A stretch of DNA of 64,000 nt, from contig CM044958.1 in assembly GCA_024516035.1 (NCBI GenBank), forward strand, positions 41,378,099 to 41,442,098, written 5' to 3'. The position numbers were made by a program, and so were the translations under genes. This stretch comes from Bactericera cockerelli (Eukaryota > Arthropoda > Insecta > Hemiptera > Triozidae). Positions 40,802 through 52,056 of this stretch are shown here, one piece after another (position 1 is the stretch's first letter; each line of letters begins with the position of its first letter). The notes beneath the pieces are model-generated. The model was not told the DNA's origin. It saw nothing but the letters and a program-made list of their open reading frames with translations, and did not search any database.

Positions 40802-41179
40802 ATGCTTCAACAAAATGCTACCCAGCTACTACTGGAAGCTCGCGAGTATGCAATGTATCTCATAAGAATGTGTTTGCTTTTCCAAAACTATTCTCTTCTC
40901 GATCAATTTGATGTACATGGATGGGATTCGAAAGCGAGACAATTGAATTTAACCTATGATGATTGTCTTGAAATTCAAACATCCAATGTATTTAATTGTT
41001 CACATTTTTTAATTGGTAATAATTATTCCGTAAATTTCCTGACTGCTTTGGAATCATTATGTGCAACCATCGAACCAAACCCGACAAGAATATGGTTTCC
41101 TCCATTTGTAATCACCTGCAGCATACTAATGAGCATCGTTGTTATCCTTCTCCTCATTAAATCCAAGCTCCAACAATAG
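40802..41179 (+). CDS. Small membrane protein rich in N-glycosylation sequons, C-terminal half inside the TIR
   Basis: 125 aa. An N-terminal amphipathic/hydrophobic stretch (EAREYAMYLIRMCLLFQNY), a middle with five NxS/T sequons (NAT, NYS, NLT, NCS, NYS), then a C-terminal membrane helix (FVITCSILMSIVVILLLI, about 101-118) and a short basic tail. The topology suggests a C-terminally anchored surface protein. From 40977 on the coding sequence lies in the right TIR, so the left TIR has a second copy of this half, which is frameshifted by one extra A near 25276. Not a core Polinton gene; whether it is expressed is uncertain. Confidence 0.6.
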   Translation: MLQQNATQLLLEAREYAMYLIRMCLLFQNYSLLDQFDVHGWDSKARQLNLTYDDCLEIQTSNVFNCSHFLIGNNYSVNFLTALESLCATIEPNPTRIWFPPFVITCSILMSIVVILLLIKSKLQQ

Positions 41180-41667
41180 TCTGGTTGCACAGTGTGACTG
41201 AACTCATTAGCATACTGGAATCCGAGCATCGCAGTCTGTACGCTGGACTCAAGTCCTCGGTTCGATTCCCATCAAGATCATTGAATTTACTCTAACTTTA
41301 ACTTTGTTGTTGTTGTTTCAATTCGACGAAGAATGAACATTATACACGTATGATATTGACTGCGCTGTGAATGGGAATCGAACCCTGGACATGGGGGCAA
41401 AAGATAGAACTCGTCGAAACACATCTTTTGAGTATCATTTGTTGAGTCTCGCATAAACGAGGCCCGACTTATAACGAGTTCTTTGCTAATGTACAAAAAC
41501 CACCCTAGGGGGGGGTATAATTGAGATAGGGGGGTGGAAGTGGTACCAAAAGATGCCGGTCGTCGAGGCGGATCTTTTGAGTATAATATGTTGAGCCTCG
41601 GATAAACGAGGCCAGAGTTATGACGTTTTCTTGCTTAAATGAAATGACCATTTATATTTATCCTACT
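40977..41667. repeat. Right terminal inverted repeat (691 bp)
   Basis: Reverse complement of 24705-25396 with only a few differences. Ends TTATATTTATCCTACT at 41667. Contains box-B-like GGTTCGATTCCC at 41259-41270 following a GGACTCAAGTCC arm, and the mirrored hairpin subunits. Confidence 0.95.
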
Positions 41668-41673
41668 TATTTC
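41668..41673. repeat. Right target-site duplication of the Maverick (TATTTC)
   Basis: Exact copy of 24699-24704. Confidence 0.95.
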
Positions 41674-42125
41674 AAAACACCATCATATAAATCATGAACT
41701 CAGAACAAGTTTCTGCTGTCTCATAATTCTACAGTGCAGAAACCAACAAGAGGGAGGGAGTATTTTATAACTTTTTGGCAGACATTTAGTCCGCGACATA
41801 ATGGTGGCAGTTTCCTTTTGCTTACACTCATGCCTCCATGGCACATAACATAATATCTTTACTATACTATACCATACAGCCATGTGCAATAAAACATAAT
41901 CATACATTATGATAAAATAAATACATGTATTATGGATAAAATAACCAACAAAAATATTTATTCAGTATAAAATAAATAAATAAAAGATTAGGAATTTATA
42001 ATACCTGGGTCGGCAATTTGAAAACCTTATTTTTGCAATTTTTTGTCCAAATTTTCGTATATTCTTAAATTTCGTATTATTTCCTACCATCTTGGATAAC
42101 ACATGATAATCTCAAATTAAGACCA
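41674..42125. other. Gene-free flank right of the Maverick
   Basis: AT-rich. The 71-aa ORF at 41692-41907 has no recognisable domain. Nothing else supported. Confidence 0.45.
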
Positions 42126-42129
42126 CTGA

Positions 42130-42300
42130 TTAAGTTTAACAGCGTCCAACGAGGTTTCGTTTTGGTTGGTCACTACTCAAAATTTAACCACTCATGATTC
42201 TGAATATTGACGGCCTAATCAAGGCTGCTTGAGGTTTGTGAGTTTGCAGTTAATGGAGAGTAAAATTATCGTCCCGAAATGACCTCCAATGTTAAGCAAA
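42130..42300 (+). repeat. Highly diverged 5S-headed SINE
   Basis: TAAGTTTAACAGCGTCCAAC at 42132 resembles the 5S block GAAGTTAAGCGAC. The tail GGTTTGTGAGTTTGCAGTTA, then ATGGAGAGTAAAAT and CGTCCCGAAATGACC aligns with the family tail at 13290-13345. Confidence 0.55.
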
Positions 42301-42852
42301 CTACCAAAGATAATTGATGAAAGTTGAAAATTAATGTATGTCAAGTTACATACAATGACCATTCTACGAGTAATATAGAAAAAACGTAATTGATGAACTA
42401 GGCAGGCCCGTTTTACTGAATGGGTACACGTGCCTAGGGCGCTAGGCAATAGGCATTTTTGGAGGTTGAGCAAAAAAATGGGGGGGGGGGGGGAGAATTG
42501 CCGTGGTTGTATTTGCATGCATCAGGTGGCAGGGGCGGAATAAGAGGCGCTACTCTTCGTTGTGCCTAGAGCGCTGGCAGGGTGTAAACGGGCCTGGAAC
42601 TAGGTCCAAGTTAAAAAGTTATAAAAGCCTCAAATATTATAGGAATTAATTTTTTCCAGACTACTTCTATACGGCTCCTACTGCAAAAGTCGGATAGTGG
42701 ATACAGCCAGGCCTGCTGCCAATGGTATTTGGTATCCATCCAGCCCTGCTAGTATTGGTATTTTTTATCCATCCAGCCCTGCTAGCATTGATATTTGGTA
42801 TATCCATCCAGCCCTGCTAGTATTGGTATTTGGTATCCATCCAGCCCTGCTA

Positions 42853-42975
42853 GTTTATTTATTTAGAAACTCTTTATTAGCAGAACATATATACAGACAA
42901 ACAATGGTAAAAATTAAATATAAAATTGACAGTATTAATAATATAAACAAGAAAAATTGTTTATATTATTTATAA
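42853..42975 (-). repeat. Probable LINE 3'-end fragment
   Basis: Begins TTTATTTATTTAGAAACTCT and TTATTAGCAG, the complement of an AATAAAG...AAATAAATAAA tail like those at 20690 and 24440. It interrupts the minisatellite. Confidence 0.45.
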
Positions 42976-42994
42976 ACCAAATGGAGACCATATA

Positions 42995-43060
42995 GATGGA
43001 GACCAAATACCAATACTAGTTTATAATAATATAAACTAGTATTGGTATTTGGTCTCCATC
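42995..43060. repeat. Perfect 30-bp-stem hairpin
   Basis: 42995-43024 and 43031-43060 are exact reverse complements separated by AATAAT. The arms are minisatellite units (GGTATTTGGTCTCCATC) in opposite orientation. Confidence 0.9.
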
Positions 43061-43384
43061 CAGCCCTGCTAGCATTGGAATTTGGTCCCCATCCCCGTTA
43101 CTCATCCTCACTACAGTCGCTACTCCCTCCCCAAGTCCCCATTTCTCAAATGTACATCACCATGCAGCCGGATTTGTTGAACGCGACATTGCAAAGCGTC
43201 AGCAAGTCTGCCAGACATACGAGTAATCTGCAATATAGACGTTATCAAAGATGACTGCAAAGGCAGACTATTTTGTATACATATCGTATATGTATAAAAA
43301 AATAATGTATAAATTATATACAGTATACACATTTACACATAGTCAACGTTGTTCAACCTTGATTGGTTTTGGCACATTTTTTAC

Positions 43385-43618
43385 GGCTGGAGAGAGGTTG
43401 ATTCTTTTTGATTTAACGTCCTGGATTAGAACGGGTGTTTTACCCTCCATTCGCTGGGAATTAACCTCACCGAGCCTGGGTAGGGCCGGAAATGCTAGCC
43501 TCACATATACGGAGTACAAGAATTTTCTGTGTGAAAAGTCTGCTCCGACCGGGGATCGAACTCAGGATCTATGAACTACGGGCAGTAGTCACAACCGTTA
43601 CGCCACGGAGGCTGGCAT
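43385..43618 (-). repeat. tRNA-headed SINE sharing the tail of the 5S-headed SINEs
   Basis: On the minus strand the head reads GCCTCCGTGGCGTAACGGTT (A box) ... GAGTTCGATCCCCGGTCGGAG (box B, with the acceptor stem nearly closed). The tail has CCGGCCCTACCCAGGCTCGG, GCGAATGGAGGGTAAAAC and GACGTTAAATC, the same blocks as the 13121 element. Confidence 0.8.
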
Positions 43619-44026
43619 GAACATGAACAAGAACACTGTATACTCAGTATACTATCCCGTAATAATAACCGTTAAAGTTATGCAGAAAAACATCATACAA
43701 GACGGAAAAGGAAACTATACTGTCGAATTTCTAATCTGGCGAGAGTCCCAAACCTACAGGATGCACATGGGTTTCATGAGTTCTCAATAAATTCTTATGT
43801 TTTACTCAACGACTATTAGCCTCAGTAGATGAAGATAATTTTTGGATTTAAAGAAAGATACCCTAGAAAAAGGATCTAGGTTAGTAGGTATCAACAAGAG
43901 AGTTTTCTTTGAACCAGAAGTAAAAAAAAAACATAATAGTAATAAAGTATACATAGGTGGTTCCGAAACCGACGGACATGCAACGGCCTAGAAGATGATT
44001 AGTCGCGGTCCTAAGATAAAGTAGCT

Positions 44027-44155
44027 AGCCTCCGTGGCGTAATGGTTGTGACTACTGCCCGTAGTCTACAGTTTTCGAGTTCGAATCCCGGTTGGAGCAG
44101 ACTTTTCAAAGAAAATTCTGTTCCATCCAAACACATGAGGCTGGCATTAGAATCA
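44027..44155 (+). repeat. tRNA-headed SINE, head portion
   Basis: GCCTCCGTGGCGTAATGGTT at 44029 and GAGTTCGAATCCCGGTTGGA near 44078, then GCAGACTTTTCAAAGAAAAT as in the copy at 43385. The common tail is absent. A tRNA gene is unlikely because the same sequence recurs as a repeat. Confidence 0.75.
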
Positions 44156-44734
44156 TCAGAATTAGAATCAACAGGTCACAATAGATCCAAAAGAGCTCGA
44201 TGTGATAATTGGTGCTTCTCTTGTGGAACTCCAACCAGTCTATAATAATGATGTAATAATTGTAAAAAATAAAGATAAAGTATTCTTATTTACTGTGGAC
44301 CAATATAGTCCACGAAAAGACTTTTTCAACAAGAAACATTCCCATACATATAAATCGACCTCATGTGGTTTCCAATCATAGATAACCGCCATTTTGTAGT
44401 TTTTTTAATCAAAGGCACCAGTATAAAAAATCTATTATATACCACTAATTTTATATTATTATTGTAAGGGAATGTCTTCCTCTTTAGGAAATGCTCATAT
44501 ACATAATAATTAATTATGTCATCCATATGGCACTGTCGGTATGTTCTTGGGACCACCCTAAATTCTCAAGATGAATTTATGAACTCTTCTTATAAAGAAA
44601 GATTTATTTTTTCATTCTGTTAGGTACGGGGTCAGGATCAAATATCAGGATGTCTCAGACCATCATACCGGTAATAAATGGTTCGGTGGTAAGTAGCCAG
44701 GAAAACATCAGATGCTTCACGAACGCCTTGGTAA

Positions 44735-44832
44735 TCCCCGACCCTCTCTCCCTCCCCCCAACCCCGCCCATCCTCCCCCCTCCTCCCCAAGCCCCGCCCT
44801 GCTCCCCCCACCCTCCCTGCTCCCCCCACCCA
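44735..44832 (-). repeat. C-rich/G-rich tract with quadruplex potential
   Basis: About 98 bp almost all C with CT spacers. The minus strand has more than ten runs of three or more G. No gene overlaps; the ORFs here are compositional. Confidence 0.75.
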
Positions 44833-45039
44833 AGAATTCTCTCTGAGAATGTTTCTCAAAAACCAAAGAAGCGGTGCCTATTGTTAGAGAAATATTTTAT
44901 TTACTTCACAAGTAGACAAAAAGAAATTTTCTTTTCTTTTTTTAAATACCAGAATTTAGAATGAAAGAAGAATAAAAGACATGAAATGAGCTGTGAAAGA
45001 TTTCAGAAAAAAAAAAGATTTTTCTCTCCAGAGAAATCT

Positions 45040-45155
45040 TACATTGTTTCTTTTTTTCTTCTTCTTCTTCTTCTTTCTCTTTTCTCTTCTCTTCTTTCTT
45101 CTCTCTCTCTCTCCTCTCTCTATCTTCTCGCTCTCTCATTTCTCTCTCTCAAATT
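45040..45155. repeat. Pyrimidine-rich microsatellite (TTC and CTCT runs)
   Basis: (TTC)n followed by CTTTCTCTTTTCTCTTCTC and CTCTCTCTCT runs. Just downstream (45185-45215) is an AT-only hairpin CTATTTTTTTACT/AGTAAAAAAAATAG. Confidence 0.7.
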
Positions 45156-45219
45156 TGTCAAACATGAAGACACTATTTAACTACTATTTTTTTACTATTT
45201 TAGTAAAAAAAATAGTAAA

Positions 45220-48200
45220 AAGTTTACTATTTTTTTCTGAAATGGTGAAATCAAACAATCTTTTCAGAAAAGTATTAGGACAATCCAACTTGTATAGATT
45301 TTCGATATAATAATCCTATAACTAACACCCAGCTGCGAAAAATCTCAAGGTTTTTGAATAACTACAGTATTTGAGAGCCTACAAACTACTGCAATCCTCC
45401 TGTTTCCAAACAAACAATAATATATTTTTTTTTACATAAATGAACACAATACTTCCATTTCTAATATTAGAAATTTACCGGAATTATCATTTTACCCATT
45501 TTCACGGTGATAATACATTACATATTATTATAATATAACTTCATTGTTTAAAAGATCCTGAACACACATGTAAAAAACTATTAAAATGACTTTTTGTGAC
45601 CAGTACACGACTTTTTATTACATTAACGAGGAAGAAAAAACACTGGCACCTAATGAAAGAAAAGAGGAAGAAAGATGGGGTCGGTGGAAGAGAACAGGCT
45701 TAACCTCGCCTGGTTCATGGTTTTTATTTTCATGTCATTGATGAATGTAGTAGTTAACAATAAAGTGTTATATATTAATATAATAAAGATTGAAAAAGGA
45801 AATATCAAATGTCTTCCTTTACAATAAATGTTTTATTAACTTTGCAAACTTTCTCTTTCTTTTGAGCAAAGCCAAATTCGTCGGGAGTTGTTATATACAT
45901 ATAAGCTCAATCAATTTCGATGAAATTGTCCGATCGCAATATTTACTTAAATTTATGTACCTAAGAGTACCTTACAGGAAAGCAAAACCAACAAAGCTTT
46001 GTTCTTTGTCGCCTATATTATCACAAAACTCGTAACGAACCTGAGACAAATACATTTCATTTTAATCTATGTGTTTTCAAATAATTGCGAGTACCTTTAC
46101 ATAGTTTACATAGTTTACCTATATGTATATTATACCTTTACGTTCTCTAGGTACCTGTAGGAGGTCCCCTATTTATTAAAGCCTCAAAGAGAAAGGTTTG
46201 AAAATAATATATTCATAAAAGAACAATCTCAAAGCACAGAAATTGAAATTCAAAGTTTGGACGAAGCGGTAGAGCAAGAGAAAGTAATTAAGAAAGTGGG
46301 AGTAAATTTTCTAATTAGCAAGCGCACACTTGAAGAGAAAACGGTGGTACGGAACAAAATCAAAGGCAAATTGATTTTCAAACGAAAATCAAGAACAATG
46401 AAATTATAAATAATTTCGTTTTAAACCCTTTTAACTTTTTCCTTGAATAGGGTGAATTTTTTATATCTATGTATATTTGAATATTTTTATTATATTCATT
46501 AAATTTAAATGAAAACTTTCAAGTACTTACTAGTAAATGCCATTTGAAATACAGTTTTTGAAAAACTGAAAAATTAATATTTTTAAATATTTGTTATAAA
46601 TTAAGTAGATACCAGGTACCTACATAGCTATAGCACTAGACATAGAAAAGTATGTACTCTCTATGTACAATATAAATAATCACATGATGTGGTAGGTGAT
46701 CGTGGAATGATTTCCTTTTTTTAAGGGCTGGTCTTTTTACGAGTATTAAGATTCAATAATACAAAAAGAACTTCTTGAGTAAATGATAACTGTTGTTAAT
46801 TATAATTATTATAAAAGTAAAGCACCCACATATTTCACTCACTAATACCTGTATGTATGGCTCACGGTAGTACCTGCATATGTACATTAGAGTTAATTTC
46901 GTGTGTTGTTCAGATTCTCGTATGCACAAGGAAAGGATATTTCCAATTTCCTAAGATTGCGCCGCCAGCAACAGGTAAATATGTTTGCGATGACGAGGTT
47001 TCCAACCCAGACCCTCAGGTTTAGTCCATTTCCCTCTATCACCACTCGTACATCTCTTCCTTATTAATCAAATAATTTTACCAACAGCAAATTGAAACGG
47101 GTTGGTTGTTGCACGATCGGACTCAGTCCATCTGACAACGCAGCCAAGGATAGGTATTATCTGTTCCTCATCCCCTCTGATATTGTCCTCGATGGTTGCA
47201 TTGACAGCAGAAATATTATCCAACGACAGCTCATTACTCATTTAACTTTTCTATTCAATTTTATATTTCCTTTTTCTCTCCCTCCCTCTCTTTGATTTTC
47301 TCCCCACCTTTCGCTTCTCTTTCCCTCTCTCTGTGTTCCACACCTTCTTATCAGACCAAGCATTTTATCTTTATTTTTTCCGTCTCTATATATTTTTTTT
47401 CTCTCTTTTTTCTCTACTCTTCTAAACCCTTCATCCTTTTGTATGCCACCTCTCCTCATTAAAGTTGGAATATCAAATTCCTCACTGTGCCTGGGAAGGT
47501 CTTCCCGTGTAGAGTTAGTCTTAGACCGGTCAGAGTTAGAGAATAGCCCCCTTTTTCAGACTCTCAGCTAAGACCACTTCTGAATAAGTTTTCACACAAT
47601 CGGTCATTATTGATGCATGTCTCTCCGTCTAAGCTTTGGCTTATCACTCTTTACTTTGCCCTCTTCACTTTAATGTCTATTTTTACCCATTTTCTTCATA
47701 CTTCCTCTACACGTTCACATGTCCAATTCGTCTCTACCTACACTCTTGAAGGATAATTAACTTTTCTACAAAAAAACTCTTCCTTTCAAACTTAAAATAA
47801 AGCTTAATGACTGCTATCGGCTGCTTAGAGATTGACGTTTAGTTTTAAAAAAAAACTACATAGATAATAACGCAGGTTATATTTGTAAACTGCCATTCAA
47901 CATGCTTGTCTATAGGATGCCGGATATGGTTGTCGAATTATCGAGAGTTCAGATGAGTGACACGGGATTCAGCCGGGATACATTGTGTGGGGTTGCATCT
48001 AGTTGATTGACAAGGGGTTCATATCATGGCTGTGATATGCTAATGATATGGATTTGTCTGGATATCGTATTAGAATCACATGTTTATTTTATATCCCCAA
48101 TCAACCCCTCAACCCTTACAAGCAATTCATCAGAAGAAGCGCTGTCGATCTGCTCTGACAATGCAATCATTCGTGAACAGGGTGAGATTGGTCAGACATT

Positions 48201-49410
48201 GCAGAAGTAAAGAAAAATTACAACTTCAACTATGAATTAGTTGAGGGAGTACTCTCTAGTATAATGAAAGGAAGGTGTTTTCCTGTAAAACTACCAGTAA
48301 AGTCATGTGTAGTTGAGGGTTAAGAAATACTAAATCCATAATATGCACATACATGTTTTGTTTGACATGACGTTCATTTAGGTATTACCTACATTCTACC
48401 TAATGTCAAAGAATATTTCTGTATTTATTGACTTTCCTTTGGAACTATTTACTTTTCAATATCAATGTGTACCTACACTGCGTACTTACATACATATGTA
48501 AATAATATAATCATCAGTAAGGAGAAGAAAAAACTTCATGAAAAGGAAAACGTTTATTTCCCCTAGTTATCTCTTGGGTAATATAGGTAGTTACAATTAT
48601 ATACATAGATATTTAAGAATAATATACATTCTGATTTTCCACAGTTATCATAATTCTGTTTAATGTTATAGGTATCTACAAGCCAGGGGGGCAGCTGTAA
48701 AATCCTCGATTGTAAAGAACGAATTTATCTTAAATATTTAGAATAACTTGTGGTATATAATTATGTATGTATTATATTATTAATATCTGCCTTCCTTTCA
48801 TGTTGCAGGTAAAGAAGCATGTTGCATGAAGAATATCAGTGCAATCTTGGCATGGACCAGGTCAAAAATGGTTTGTCTGGAATTATATAATAGGTAATAA
48901 TAATCTAGTAGACCACGAGTTCCAAAAACCAACAAGAAACAGTTCATAATATCGGTAATAAATCAGAATTGCCTCAGCGAATACTTAAAATTGAAAAGTT
49001 GCCAGTTCATCAAGTAATTGGGTAGGTACCTACCTACCTATGTAACATGAAAAATGATTTGTTTTATTTTTATTTCATGAACATAGATACCTACCAACCT
49101 ACCTACATAAATGTATGTACATACTTACAAAACAATAACATATACATGTTCCTATTTTGTATTATAACAAATTAAATTAACCTACCCCTTTGTTGCATTT
49201 AAGCATTATTTAAGCTTAATAGGAGAAGATTTTTTACCTATTTTTTACCTTTCTACCCATATTAAAATAATATCTATCGACAAATTTAATAAAAAATTAA
49301 TCAAAATTAAATGTTTCTCTCAGGGTAGCATGTTCTTCTTCTCTTATATTGCAAGATATTTCGTGAAAATTAAAATTCTATTAACTCTTCAGATGTTTCT
49401 TAAAGGGGTA
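45220..49410. other. 4-kb gene-free stretch
   Basis: AT-rich, with a pyrimidine tract at 47265-47420 and TAGGTACCTACC-like short repeats around 49020-49110. No ORF with recognisable domains, no RNA gene and no bounded transposon found. Confidence 0.4.
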
Positions 49411-49424
49411 ATTTAACTTTGACA

Positions 49425-49699
49425 CAGCCAGCGTCGATGGCATGTTGAATACACCGGTTCCCTTCAGAACACCGAAGTTAAGCGACATCCAGCGAGGTTA
49501 AGACTTGGATGGGTGACCATTCAAATTCTAATTCTCGTGACGCTGGCTTTTCCTGGCCCCACTTAGGCTGGGTGAGGTCAATGTGAGTAGCAGGTTTGTG
49601 AGTTTCCTGCGAATGGAGGGTAAAACCCCCGTCGTGATATGACCATGGCAGTTGAAAGCGACGTTAAACCCCACTTAAAAAAAAAATAAAAAAAAAAAA
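49425..49699 (+). repeat. 5S-headed SINE with 11-bp TSD
   Basis: Nearly identical to 13121-13385 (for example CATCCAGCGAGG here, CATGCAGCGAGG there). Flanked by TAACTTTGACA at 49414-49424 and 49700-49710. Ends in a poly(A) with one T. Confidence 0.9.
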
Positions 49700-50587
49700 T
49701 AACTTTGACAAGCAATTCAAGGTCAATTTTTTTGAGAGTATTAATAAATTGTGAATATTTTAATATATTAGTCAATATAAAACAAACTTCTTCCCTGCTA
49801 AAGCGGAAATAAAAACGAAGAAATAATAATTGTACAATATGTACCTATGTACAATTGTACAACAGGTAGATGTGTGTGTATACGTATTATGTTCATAACT
49901 ACAAGATCCAAGTATGGCAATAGTCTACTACCTAATAAATGTAATATGTAAGTATAGTTGTTCAAACTGATCAGGGCTCACTTCAGAGTCTACACAAGAA
50001 GAGAACTCTATATAGGTAGTTTAGGTAACTATCAGATTATAAATAATAATAAATATGAACAAAATGGCCCGATGGTGTATGGTGTCATTAAAAAACATGA
50101 AATTCATAGGTACATTAAATTAGTAGCATGTATGGAACATACCCTAAAAATTTCAGCTCGATTGGACAAAACTTACAACTTTTATTGCATTTCATACACA
50201 GATAGTTTATTTATAAGGAGGGACAGTACCTAGCCAGTAAGTGGACAAAATGTAGAGCAAGGACATATCAGCAGAAAACTGGCCGGCCATAAACAACGCT
50301 GTTCTTAATTAGAAAAGTGCCATCATTTTTTACTTCGTGCTGCTAGACTGCAACTAACTACGAAAGGTCGGATGCATTTTGCTGACGATACCGCAAGCTC
50401 ATCGTTTCATTAGAGCAAGATAAAGATAGCGATATTTCATTAGTGTAAGATACAGAGCTATATTTTGTGGTGTGTCGTGACCTTTATACTTTTCTTTACT
50501 GAAAGTTTCCTTCAGTTTGTTTCTCTGTTTGTATATTTTATGAAGTTGTGTGCTTTGTATAATTATATAGCTTTCTTTATACATATA

Positions 50588-50621
50588 GGGCGTTCTTCAC
50601 ACCTCGGCCGAGGTGCTTGAT
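50588..50621 (+). repeat. Left member of a pair of inverted termini flanked by TATA
   Basis: GGGCGTTCTTCACACCTCGG then CCGAGGTGCTTGAT. It contains the perfect palindrome CACCTCGGCCGAGGTG. Matches 56854-56887 inverted at about 30 of 34 positions. Preceded by TATA (50584-50587). Confidence 0.6.
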
Positions 50622-50946
50622 CCTGTAAGGTCATTCACGTCTATTCAAACTACGTGGATCAAAGGTCCAGCTTTATTTAAAATAAAGATTCTGAAAAATA
50701 TGAAGGAATCAGAAAATAATGTCATTTTATTGATGTTAGGTGGCCAGAGTTCTGATGTTACTGAAACAGTCATCTTAGATTTTAATTCGAATCAATAGAA
50801 CTCCATTAAAGTTTCTAGATTTTAACACTTCATTGATCTATTTTATCCGTTTTAAACACGTCTTTTCAACATTTTGTCTTAAGAACTACAAAATTATGTT
50901 CAGCATTAGAACAATTAAAGAAAACTGAATCAGACTGTTTTTAACG

Positions 50947-52056
50947 ATGTTGCAATCCGTTTTGAATTCCGTTTTTCAAAATTTCAATATTCATGCTTCT
51001 GAGAATAGACCACACTCACGTTATATTGACAATCGGTCCCAAGAATCCATCAGAGTCAGTTCACCCCCTCCCGCTACTCCGTCCTATGACCCCCCTGCAC
51101 CCTCTGCCCCGCGAGTTTTATTCGAAACATCCACTCCCAAGGTGAAAGCCAATGATGAAATTTACTCATCTGAGCAAACACTCATTGTGGACACGCCTAG
51201 CTTCCACAGCCTCAACAATAGCGCCCAGAATCTGCTGAATGGGGTTTTCTCTGTTCTTGGACAACTCCGGTTCAAAGTATCACAGCAAAATGCTTTTGGG
51301 AATAGCCACCTTGAAGGAGAGCTGGGCATTCCCTACGGCGGCGACTCCGTGCACCACTACCTGCACTACGGCCTGCAGCCCATCCTGTCCACCCGGCTAG
51401 GAGTGTTCAGCAGCCCGCAAGCCTTGGGGCTGGAAGCTGTACAGTCGGGTCTCCTCGATCATCGGTGGACTGCCGTGGGGAGGTGTTCTCTGACCAACCC
51501 AACACACGACCTTGAGGTGCAACTGGCGAGTAACTTCGAGTTGGATAACCTTCATCTGGCCGGAGGCCTGGATTACTCTCAGACAAAAGCAGAAGACAAC
51601 AGATACCACTATGACCTACTTGCACGTCACAAGAATTTCTTCTTGGGCTACGCCTGGGTAGGAACTCTGCTTCAAACTGAAACCTGCAATGAATTTGCCC
51701 ACGAGAACAAATTTTCCTTGGGCTGGACGGGCCGAGACTACCTTGTGAACTTCACTTCATCCGCTAATCTCTCCCACCATTCGTTCCACCTCTACCACAT
51801 CATCAACTCCAGGTTTGACCATGGCGTCTGCATTGGCCTCGACCAGAACAAGAACGAGGTGAGCACGGAGCTGGCAGTGAGGTGGAAGCTGGAGCCGCGG
51901 GCAGAGCGGAGCTTGACTGTTAAGATCGGGAACAGTCGCGTGGGGGTGGGGTTTGAGACGCGAATCCATGAGCAAATCAAATTCACCGGGGCGGCCTGTG
52001 TTTCCACCACTGAGCCAAAGATCGACCTGGGCCTTGGGTTTGAACTCGAGATTTGA
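50947..52056 (+). CDS. VDAC-like mitochondrial porin with N-terminal extension
   Basis: 369 aa, single open frame, clearly GC-richer than its surroundings. About 85 N-terminal residues are Pro/Ser-rich and probably disordered (SSPPPATPSYDPPAPSAPRV). From about residue 88 the sequence has the alternating beta-strand pattern of the Porin3 (VDAC/Tom40) superfamily: NNSAQNLLNGVFSVLGQLRF at the start and NSRVGVGFETRIHEQIKFTG ... PKIDLGLGFELEI at the end, matching the VDAC C-terminal strands. VDACs form the metabolite channel of the outer mitochondrial membrane. The long extension and divergence suggest a specialised paralogue (like testis-type porins) or a retrocopy; no intron is visible. ATG at 50947 is the first in frame; further upstream exons cannot be excluded. 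Confidence 0.75.
   Translation: MLQSVLNSVFQNFNIHASENRPHSRYIDNRSQESIRVSSPPPATPSYDPPAPSAPRVLFETSTPKVKANDEIYSSEQTLIVDTPSFHSLNNSAQNLLNGVFSVLGQLRFKVSQQNAFGNSHLEGELGIPYGGDSVHHYLHYGLQPILSTRLGVFSSPQALGLEAVQSGLLDHRWTAVGRCSLTNPTHDLEVQLASNFELDNLHLAGGLDYSQTKAEDNRYHYDLLARHKNFFLGYAWVGTLLQTETCNEFAHENKFSLGWTGRDYLVNFTSSANLSHHSFHLYHIINSRFDHGVCIGLDQNKNEVSTELAVRWKLEPRAERSLTVKIGNSRVGVGFETRIHEQIKFTGAACVSTTEPKIDLGLGFELEI

Larger units (their letters stand above)
24705..41667. mobile_element. Complete Maverick/Polinton element, 16,963 bp
   Basis: Self-synthesising virus-like DNA transposon. It has ~691-bp TIRs beginning AGTAGGATAAATATAAATGG, a 6-bp TSD, protein-primed-type DNA polymerase B, DDE integrase, FtsK/HerA-type packaging ATPase, adenovirus-type protease, and major and minor capsid proteins. 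All core ORFs are open, with no internal stop seen. The TIRs differ at only a few sites (for example a C/A change near 24853, a G/A change near 25028 and a 1-bp A-run indel near 25276), so insertion is recent. The gene order is in two blocks separated by a TIR-like remnant at 30735-30852. Confidence 0.97.
42700..43095 (+). repeat. ~33-bp minisatellite, interrupted
   Basis: Units of ATCCATCCAGCCCTGCTAGT plus ATTGGTATTTGGT repeat from about 42710 to 42855 and resume at 43031-43095. They are interrupted by a LINE-tail-like segment (42853-42975) and inverted partial units that build the hairpin at 42995-43060. Confidence 0.8.

Noticed and set aside
44027..44100. tRNA gene
   Set aside because: A and B boxes are present, but the same head and body recur at 43385-43618 in SINE context.
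44638..44964. Gly-rich or Pro-rich proteins around the C-rich tract
   Set aside because: Both strands are open only because of the C/G composition.
49015..49110. Telomere-like or satellite array from TACCTACC motifs
   Set aside because: Only a few short irregular copies.
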